A stretch of DNA of 10,962 nucleotides from the NCBI GenBank assembly GCA_023145315.1, contig JAGLEA010000125.1, forward strand, positions 1 through 10,962, in the 5' to 3' direction. The notes under the pieces are model-generated. The model ran no database searches. It was not told the origin of the DNA and saw only the letters and a program-made list of their open reading frames with translations. This document shows positions 6,489-10,962 of this stretch, piece by piece; position 1 is the stretch's first letter; every line of letters starts with the position of its first letter. Origin of the DNA: Psychrilyobacter sp. (lineage in GTDB: Bacteria; Fusobacteriota; Fusobacteriia; Fusobacteriales; Fusobacteriaceae). Position numbers and translations under genes: made by a program.

Positions 6489-7808
6489 TTATACTCCAAA
6501 ATACTTTTCAACTAACCTTTTAAACTCTTTACCTCTTACTTCAAAGTTTTTAAATTGATCAAAACTTGATGTTCCAGGTGATAGTATAACTGTTAATTTC
6601 ACTGATTCCCTGTTTAAAATTATATTATTATATAGTTTTTCTATTCCTTTTTCTAGTGTAGATACATTATATATATTCTTTTCTTCATATCCTATTATTT
6701 TTAATTCTTTTTCTATTTTAGAAGCTAATTCACCTATTAAATAGACTTCTTTTACATCTGTTTTTATTACTTTTAATAAAGGTGTCAAGTCTAGATTTTT
6801 ATTAGCACCTCCACATATCAATATAGGTTTATTAAAAGCTCCTATTGCTTTTATTGTAGACTCTAAGTTAGTTCCCTTAGAATCATTTATAAATTTTATA
6901 TTTTTACCAAATTTCTGATAAGAAAAAAACTCTTCCATTCTATGCTCTAAGTTTTTTGTATTTTCTAAAAATTCTATAATTATTTCGTTTGGTATTTTTA
7001 TTAATTTAGCTACCCCCACGATAAATAAAATATTTTGTAAATTATGTTTCCCTTTTAAAGAAAAATTAGTAGTTTTTGTCACTAATTCGTTTTTAAAAAA
7101 CAATTCCTCATCTTCTACATATATGTCAGCTTTTTTCTCTAGCGATAAATTTATTTTTTCACACTCTATCATACTTATTCTAGCTTCTATCTCATCATCA
7201 TCATTATTAAATATAAATTTATCTTCAGAGGTTTGATTTATTCCTATTTTCATCTTTGTATTGTAATATTCACTTTCTCCATTATATCTATCTAGGTGAT
7301 CTGGCGCTAAATTTATCACCATAGCTATATCAGCTTTAAAGTTATATATGTTTTCTAATTGATAAGAACTTAATTCTAATACTATATATTCATATTTTTC
7401 TCCATCAAGCACTACTTTTGAAAAAGGGACACCTATATTTCCTGCAGCTATACTTTTTATTCCTGCAGTATTCAAAAGCTCTGATAACTTACTTACCGTT
7501 GTAGTTTTTCCATTAGTTCCTGTTACAGCAATAATTTTCGTCTTAGAGTTTTTTTTCATATATTCATAAGCTAGCTCTATCTCATCTACTACCTTTATAT
7601 TTCTTTTCATAACTTCTTTTACCAATGTATTATAAGGAATCCCTGGACTTTTAATAAATAGTTCAACCTCTTCTAAATAAGATACCGCATCTGTAGACGA
7701 AATCCCATTCTTATCATCTACAAGTACTGTTTCCCATTTCATTTTTTTCAAAAGTTCGTCTACACTCTTTCCACTAATTCCTGCTCCATATATCATAGCT
7801 TTTCTCAT
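6489..7808 (-). CDS. murD: UDP-N-acetylmuramoyl-L-alanine--D-glutamate ligase (MurD)
   Basis: MurD adds D-glutamate to UDP-MurNAc-L-Ala with ATP in the cytoplasm. The 439-residue product is normal for the family. Domain 1 has GAGISGKS (8-15) and KSPGIP (53-58). The ATPase domain has the P-loop TGTNGKTTT (96-104), ELSSYQLE (145-152) and NLAPDHLDRY (166-175). The C-terminal domain has LEHRME (287-292), NDSKGTN (308-314), CGGANKNLD (332-340) and LSPGTSSFDQFKNFEVRG (409-426). ELSSYQLE together with NDSKGTN is the MurD signature. The family's LSPACAS-type motif appears as LSPGTSS, with the flanking residues kept. The ATG at 7808 has GAGGTGA upstream. It follows mraY after 97 bases, the largest gap inside the block, which contains a long inverted repeat. 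Confidence 0.97.
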   Translation of the reverse strand: MRKAMIYGAGISGKSVDELLKKMKWETVLVDDKNGISSTDAVSYLEEVELFIKSPGIPYNTLVKEVMKRNIKVVDEIELAYEYMKKNSKTKIIAVTGTNGKTTTVSKLSELLNTAGIKSIAAGNIGVPFSKVVLDGEKYEYIVLELSSYQLENIYNFKADIAMVINLAPDHLDRYNGESEYYNTKMKIGINQTSEDKFIFNNDDDEIEARISMIECEKINLSLEKKADIYVEDEELFFKNELVTKTTNFSLKGKHNLQNILFIVGVAKLIKIPNEIIIEFLENTKNLEHRMEEFFSYQKFGKNIKFINDSKGTNLESTIKAIGAFNKPILICGGANKNLDLTPLLKVIKTDVKEVYLIGELASKIEKELKIIGYEEKNIYNVSTLEKGIEKLYNNIILNRESVKLTVILSPGTSSFDQFKNFEVRGKEFKRLVEKYFGV

Positions 7809-7840
7809 TTTTCACCTCTTAGTTTTTTGATTTTCTTTTT

Positions 7841-7894
7841 ATAAAACAAAAGAGAAAAGGTTTTTTATTATAAATCTCTTCTCTTTTGTTTTAT
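7841..7894 (-). repeat. Long A/T-rich inverted repeat in the mraY-murD gap (possible attenuator or terminator hairpin)
   Basis: The arms at 7841-7856 and 7879-7894 are perfect 16-base inverted repeats (ataaaacaaaagagaa and its complement). In minus-strand RNA the stem extends inward by a G-U pair and two more pairs to about 19 base pairs, with a loop of about 16 bases. The 3' arm is U-rich (UUUUCUCUUUUGUUUUAU), as in some low-GC intrinsic terminators where A and U tracts pair. However, only about four pairs are G-C, and A-rich sequence, not a free U tract, follows. It lies before the murD ribosome site, between two essential genes. Full termination seems unlikely; partial attenuation, RNA processing or end protection are possible. 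The repeat itself is certain; its function is unknown. Confidence 0.8.
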
Positions 7895-7905
7895 GTACAA
7901 TTACT

Positions 7906-8979
7906 TTACCTTAATTTTAATATTATTAAACTACCTATTCCACATAGTAGACCTATAATCCAAAATCTTATAGTTACTTTAGTTTCCGCTAACCCTTTTA
8001 GCTCAAAATGATGATGTATTGGTGCCATCCTAAAAATTCTCTTCTTCCTCATTTTATATGATCCTACCTGCAAAATTACAGATACTGCTTCTACTACAAA
8101 TACTGCTCCTATTAATAGAAACAAAAGTTCTTGTCTCAAAAATATAGCAACTAACCCTAATAACCCTCCTAACATTAGTGACCCTGTGTCACCCATAAAT
8201 ATTTCAGCAGGGTAAAAATTAAACCATAAGAAACCTAATCCTGCTCCTATTATTCCTGTTAAAAAAACAGTGATTTCTCCAGTTCCAGCAATATAATTTA
8301 AATTAAAATGTCGACTAAGCTCTATATGTCCAGTAAAATATCCTATTAACCCTAGTATCGATGCAGCAATTATTACTGGCATAATAACCAATCCATCTAA
8401 CCCATCAGTAATATTAACAGCATTTGAACTTCCTAAGAGAACGATCAAAATAAATAATAACATAGGTATCATTCCAATATATAAGAAATTATTTGAAAAA
8501 GGACTCATAATTGCAAAGTCCAATGATGAACCTGCTATTCCAAATTTAATAATAAAAACCCAAGTTAATATCGCTATTAGCCCTTGGCCTAAAAGTTTCA
8601 TTTTTCCAGATAATCCCTCTTTTGATATTGTAATCTTTCTATAATCATCAATAAAGCCAATACTACTAAATAGTAGCATGCATATCAATAACATTATATT
8701 AAATTTATTATTAAAATTTCCCACTATTAAGTTTGTTATAGTGGCAGAAAATACAATCAGCACCCCACCCATTGTAGGAGTTCCTGTTTTAGAAAAATGC
8801 GATTTTGGACCCACATCTTTAGCTTCATCTGCTATATCTTCTTTTCTTAAATATGATATAAATGGCTTTCCTAAAATCATTACAATTACCAATGAAATAG
8901 CAAACCCTAAAAAGCCTCGTAAATAAATTGATTTTAAAAACTCTAATTTTGCATAATTTTCTGCTAAAAAATATAACAT
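7906..8979 (-). CDS. mraY: Phospho-N-acetylmuramoyl-pentapeptide transferase (MraY)
   Basis: MraY is a multi-pass inner-membrane enzyme that transfers phospho-MurNAc-pentapeptide from UDP to undecaprenyl phosphate, making lipid I. The 357-residue product is the usual length and mostly hydrophobic, consistent with about ten membrane helices. Signature motifs are GPKSHFSKTGTPTMGG (57-72), the DDYRK element with catalytic-region Asp111-Asp112 (111-115), NAVNITDGLDGL (186-197), FMGDTGS (261-267, Asp264) and IHHHFELKGLAET (321-333). The last of these separates MraY from the related WecA/TagO family. The ATG directly follows the murF stop with no base between, and its ribosome site GAGGAG lies in the final murF codons, implying translational coupling. 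The downstream gap contains the inverted repeat. Confidence 0.98.
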   Translation of the reverse strand: MLYFLAENYAKLEFLKSIYLRGFLGFAISLVIVMILGKPFISYLRKEDIADEAKDVGPKSHFSKTGTPTMGGVLIVFSATITNLIVGNFNNKFNIMLLICMLLFSSIGFIDDYRKITISKEGLSGKMKLLGQGLIAILTWVFIIKFGIAGSSLDFAIMSPFSNNFLYIGMIPMLLFILIVLLGSSNAVNITDGLDGLVIMPVIIAASILGLIGYFTGHIELSRHFNLNYIAGTGEITVFLTGIIGAGLGFLWFNFYPAEIFMGDTGSLMLGGLLGLVAIFLRQELLFLLIGAVFVVEAVSVILQVGSYKMRKKRIFRMAPIHHHFELKGLAETKVTIRFWIIGLLCGIGSLIILKLR

Positions 8980-10284
8980 TTACATCTCCTCAGTTAAAAT
9001 TTTATTTAGATTAATCCCGTTAGAACCTTTTAATAGTATAACAGCCCCATCTTGAATATTCTTTATCTTTTTCTTTACATCTCCTACATCTTCACAGTGA
9101 ATACATTTTGGATGCTCTAATACTTTGTACAGGTTTTTCATATTTTTTCCTACCAAATAAATTTCTTCTATCTCTAGTCTATTAATTAAATATGATAGAT
9201 CTTCATGGAACTTTTTACTGTTCTCTCCCAACTCTAACATGTCACCCAAAATTACGACTTTATACTCATCTTTAAATATTTCATTAAATGTCTTTAATGA
9301 AACTTCCATAGACACAGGACTAGCGTTATATGAATCATTTATAAAAACCTTATTATCCAGTTCTACTCGTTCAAATCTCATTCCTGATAATTGAAGTTCT
9401 TTTAGCTGTTTCAATATCATCGTGTCACTTACACCTATTTTTTTTGCCATAGTAGTCGAAAGAGCTATATTAAAAGCATTATATTTTCCATATAGATTTG
9501 TTTTAATACTTAAGTTATCTGCACCCTCAGAAAAAGTAAAACTACTACCATTAATATCTTGAAAAAAGTCACTTATTATATAATCATTATCAAAATTTTC
9601 TCCTATACGAATGGCATCTATCTTTTTAAAATATTCATCATCACCATATACTATTCTATTTTCAGGCTTCACAAATTTAAAGATTTCAGTCTTAGCCTTA
9701 AAAACATTATCTCTATTTTTTAAAAATTCCAAATGGGAATCACCTATATTTGTAATAATTGCATAATCTGGTTTCGCTATATCTGATAATATTTCTATCT
9801 CACCTAAATCACTCATTCCCATTTCTAATGCAATAAATTTATCGTCTTCCTCGAGCTGTAGAAGTGTCAGTGGCAATCCAATATGATTATTAAAGTTGCC
9901 TTGTGTTTTTTTACCTTTATATTTTGACGAAATGATAGAGTACAATATATCTTTTGTAGAAGTTTTTCCTTCACTTCCTGTTATTCCTATAACTATTACA
10001 TCTAGCATTGATCTATATTCCTTAGCTAACATTTGCAAAAATAAAATACTATCTTCTACATAGATAGCTCGTTCATCTTGTATTTCTAATTTAAAATCAT
10101 CATAAAAAACTAAAGAAGCACCTTTGTTTAAAACATCATTAATATATCCATTTCCAGATCTTATAGCTATAAAAACATCATTTTTCATTACCTTTCTGCT
10201 GTCTATTTGAACATTACCAACCATAGCTCCTAATTTTTTCTTTTCTTTAGGTAAAAATTTATTGTATAACTTATTTTTTATCAT
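8980..10284 (-). CDS. murF: UDP-N-acetylmuramoyl-tripeptide--D-alanyl-D-alanine ligase (MurF)
   Basis: MurF adds D-Ala-D-Ala, the product of Ddl, to the UDP-MurNAc-tripeptide and completes the soluble pentapeptide precursor that MraY uses. From the chosen ATG the product has 434 residues. It shows DSR (28-30), the P-loop TGSEGKTSTKD (102-112), NNHIGLPLTLL (132-142), EMGMSDLGEI (154-163), NIGDSHLE (179-186), KAKTEIF (196-202), NDSYNASP (316-323), LGDMLELG (346-353) and LLKGSNG (417-423). The NNHIG, EMGMS and NDSYNASP set is diagnostic of MurF. An in-frame GTG at 10293 would add three residues. It overlaps the ribosome site AAAGGTGG, which is correctly placed for the ATG at 10284, so I prefer the ATG. 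The gene follows gmhB after 30 bases. MurE, the preceding step, is not in the window. Confidence 0.97.
   Translation of the reverse strand: MIKNKLYNKFLPKEKKKLGAMVGNVQIDSRKVMKNDVFIAIRSGNGYINDVLNKGASLVFYDDFKLEIQDERAIYVEDSILFLQMLAKEYRSMLDVIVIGITGSEGKTSTKDILYSIISSKYKGKKTQGNFNNHIGLPLTLLQLEEDDKFIALEMGMSDLGEIEILSDIAKPDYAIITNIGDSHLEFLKNRDNVFKAKTEIFKFVKPENRIVYGDDEYFKKIDAIRIGENFDNDYIISDFFQDINGSSFTFSEGADNLSIKTNLYGKYNAFNIALSTTMAKKIGVSDTMILKQLKELQLSGMRFERVELDNKVFINDSYNASPVSMEVSLKTFNEIFKDEYKVVILGDMLELGENSKKFHEDLSYLINRLEIEEIYLVGKNMKNLYKVLEHPKCIHCEDVGDVKKKIKNIQDGAVILLKGSNGINLNKILTEEM
8986..8991 (-). promoter_or_regulatory. mraY ribosome binding site inside murF
   Basis: GAGGAG, which also encodes the Glu-Glu near the MurF C-terminus, lies six bases before the mraY ATG. 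The murF TAA abuts that ATG directly. This tight junction suggests coupled translation of the two successive pathway enzymes. Confidence 0.75.
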
Positions 10285-10289
10285 CTCTA

Positions 10290-10297
10290 CCACCTTT
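10290..10297 (-). promoter_or_regulatory. murF ribosome binding site (decides the start)
   Basis: The minus strand reads AAAGGTGG, then TAGAG, then ATG at 10284. The five-base spacing suits the ATG, whereas the GTG at 10293 is part of this very site and could not use it. Confidence 0.7.
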
Positions 10298-10314
10298 AAT
10301 AGAATCTATTCTAT

Positions 10315-10875
10315 TTATTTGATTTCCTCTTTTTCTAGTGCTACAGCAAAATCATATAGAGAATCATATATTTCACATTGAAAGTTTAATTTAGAAACCT
10401 CATCCATTCCATGACCTGTTTTTACTAAGATTGATCTCATTCCTAGATTCATTCCACCTTTTACATCGCTTATTTTATCTCCTACCATTATTGATTTTGA
10501 AAAATCAATATTTAGATCTCTTTTTGCACTATAAAACATCCCTGGTTCCGGTTTCCTACAATCACATTTTTTTTTATATGAACCTATTCCTTTCTCTGGA
10601 TGGTGTGGACAATAGTAAAAACCATCTATATCTCCACCTATTAGTTTTACTTCATTTTGTAAATGATTGTGTAGCTCTAACACGCTAGATTCATCATAGT
10701 AGCCTCTTGCTACTCCTGATTGATTTGTTACTACTACTACTAAGTACCCTAATTCTTTAAATATTTTAATAGCATCTATAGCACCCTCAATAAACTTAAA
10801 GTCTTCCACTTTATGTAGGTAATCAACTTCAACATTTATATTTCCATCTCTATCTAAGAATACACATTTTTTCAT
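10315..10875 (-). CDS. gmhB: D-glycero-D-manno-heptose 1,7-bisphosphate 7-phosphatase (GmhB, HAD family)
   Basis: GmhB removes the 7-phosphate from heptose 1,7-bisphosphate in the cytoplasm, a step toward ADP-heptose for the LPS inner core. The 186-residue product is full length. HAD motif I is FLDRDGNIN (6-14; Asp8 nucleophile, Asp10 acid/base). Motif II is VTNQSG (49-54). The zinc-loop ligands are Cys89, His91, Cys104 and Cys106 (CPHHP and CDCRKPEPGM). Motif IV is GDKISD (132-137). The zinc loop marks the GmhB/histidinol-phosphatase group. A histidinol-phosphatase or nucleotide-linked role cannot be excluded, and anomer preference cannot be read from sequence. The ATG has AAGGAG six bases upstream. 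It is apparently the first gene of the block, which is odd for a heptose gene. murF follows after 30 bases. Confidence 0.92.
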   Translation of the reverse strand: MKKCVFLDRDGNINVEVDYLHKVEDFKFIEGAIDAIKIFKELGYLVVVVTNQSGVARGYYDESSVLELHNHLQNEVKLIGGDIDGFYYCPHHPEKGIGSYKKKCDCRKPEPGMFYSAKRDLNIDFSKSIMVGDKISDVKGGMNLGMRSILVKTGHGMDEVSKLNFQCEIYDSLYDFAVALEKEEIK

Positions 10876-10905
10876 ACATTACTCCTTATAATTTACATTC
10901 TCTTT

Positions 10906-10934
10906 ATTATATAATATAATAACTATTTTAGTAA
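10906..10934 (-). promoter_or_regulatory. Candidate promoter upstream of gmhB and the mur-fts block
   Basis: On the minus strand, a perfect TATAAT (10906-10911) lies 17 bases after TTACTA (10929-10934), a weak -35. An alternative pairing is TTGAAA (10941-10946) with TATTAT (10916-10921), spaced 19 bases. Initiation would fall near 10899, giving a leader of about 24 bases with the gmhB ribosome site. The -10 region is part of a perfect 9-1-9 A/T palindrome (10904-10922). This is plausible because nothing coding is visible from 10876 to the window edge, but hexamer matches are cheap in such A/T-rich sequence. Confidence 0.45.
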
Positions 10935-10962
10935 GTTTTTTTTCAAAAAATTAAAAATGAGC

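Noticed and set aside
10298..10313. Small overlapping palindromes in the gmhB-murF gap (AATAGA-A-TCTATT and TAGAAT-CT-ATTCTA)
   Set aside because: Six-base A/T-rich arms with no G/C-rich stem and no U tract; expected by chance in this composition.
305..10688. Plus-strand open frames of about 60-85 codons (for example 305-505, 397-609, 1886-2134, 3372-3569, 5470-5694, 5755-6006, 8678-8926, 10431-10688)
   Set aside because: Each lies opposite a well-recognised minus-strand gene, and the products are mostly Leu/Phe/Ile/Tyr-rich readings of A/T-rich antisense sequence with no family motif.
10957..10962. ATGAGC at the right edge, a possible start of a divergent plus-strand gene
   Set aside because: Only two codons are present and the preceding A/T-rich stretch has no ribosome site.
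1..10962. Insertion sequences, tRNA/rRNA genes, CRISPR arrays, phage or toxin-antitoxin genes
   Set aside because: None seen. Genes fill nearly all of the window, the longest non-coding gap between genes is 97 bases, and no repeats beyond those listed were noticed.

Overview
The window is one uninterrupted block of cell-wall and cell-division genes, all on the minus strand. It is the dcw cluster of a very A+T-rich bacterium. Reading in the direction of transcription (high to low coordinates) the order is gmhB, murF, mraY, murD, murG, murC, murB, ddl, ftsQ, ftsA, and the first 83 codons of ftsZ, which runs off the left edge. No convincing gene lies on the plus strand. No RNA gene, mobile element or CRISPR array is visible.

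The organism is most likely a member of the Fusobacteriota. The grounds are the low G+C, strong AGGAGG-type ribosome sites, an LPS-heptose gene (so a Gram-negative envelope) beside Gram-positive-looking low-GC coding, and Mur proteins that resemble fusobacterial ones from memory, MurB especially. The genus cannot be read from the sequence, and no database comparison was made.

Layout: 10876-10962 is a short A/T-rich leader with candidate promoter hexamers. 10315-10875 is gmhB (heptose bisphosphate phosphatase). 8980-10284 is murF, whose stop abuts mraY (7906-8979). A 97-base gap (7809-7905) holds a long inverted repeat. Then come murD (6489-7808), murG (5378-6451), murC (4048-5376), murB (3209-4051) and ddl (2320-3192), mostly with tiny gaps or overlaps. 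A 37-base gap with a possible internal promoter precedes ftsQ (1608-2282), ftsA (273-1595) and ftsZ (1-251, partial).

Together the genes supply most of peptidoglycan precursor synthesis: MurB and MurC on the UDP-sugar, MurD, Ddl making D-Ala-D-Ala, MurF adding it, then MraY and MurG making lipids I and II. They also supply the division proteins FtsQ, FtsA and FtsZ, which direct wall synthesis to the septum. The normal early dcw genes (mraZ, mraW, ftsL, ftsI, murE) and ftsW are absent from the window, and gmhB sits where the early block normally lies.

This is an essential housekeeping locus and I see no new multi-gene system. The observations most worth a second look are the hairpin between mraY and murD, the degenerate nucleotide-site motifs of FtsA, the gmhB linkage, the missing ftsW, and a candidate promoter before ftsQ. 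Two starts (murG, murF) were moved downstream of the longest possible reading frame on ribosome-site evidence.
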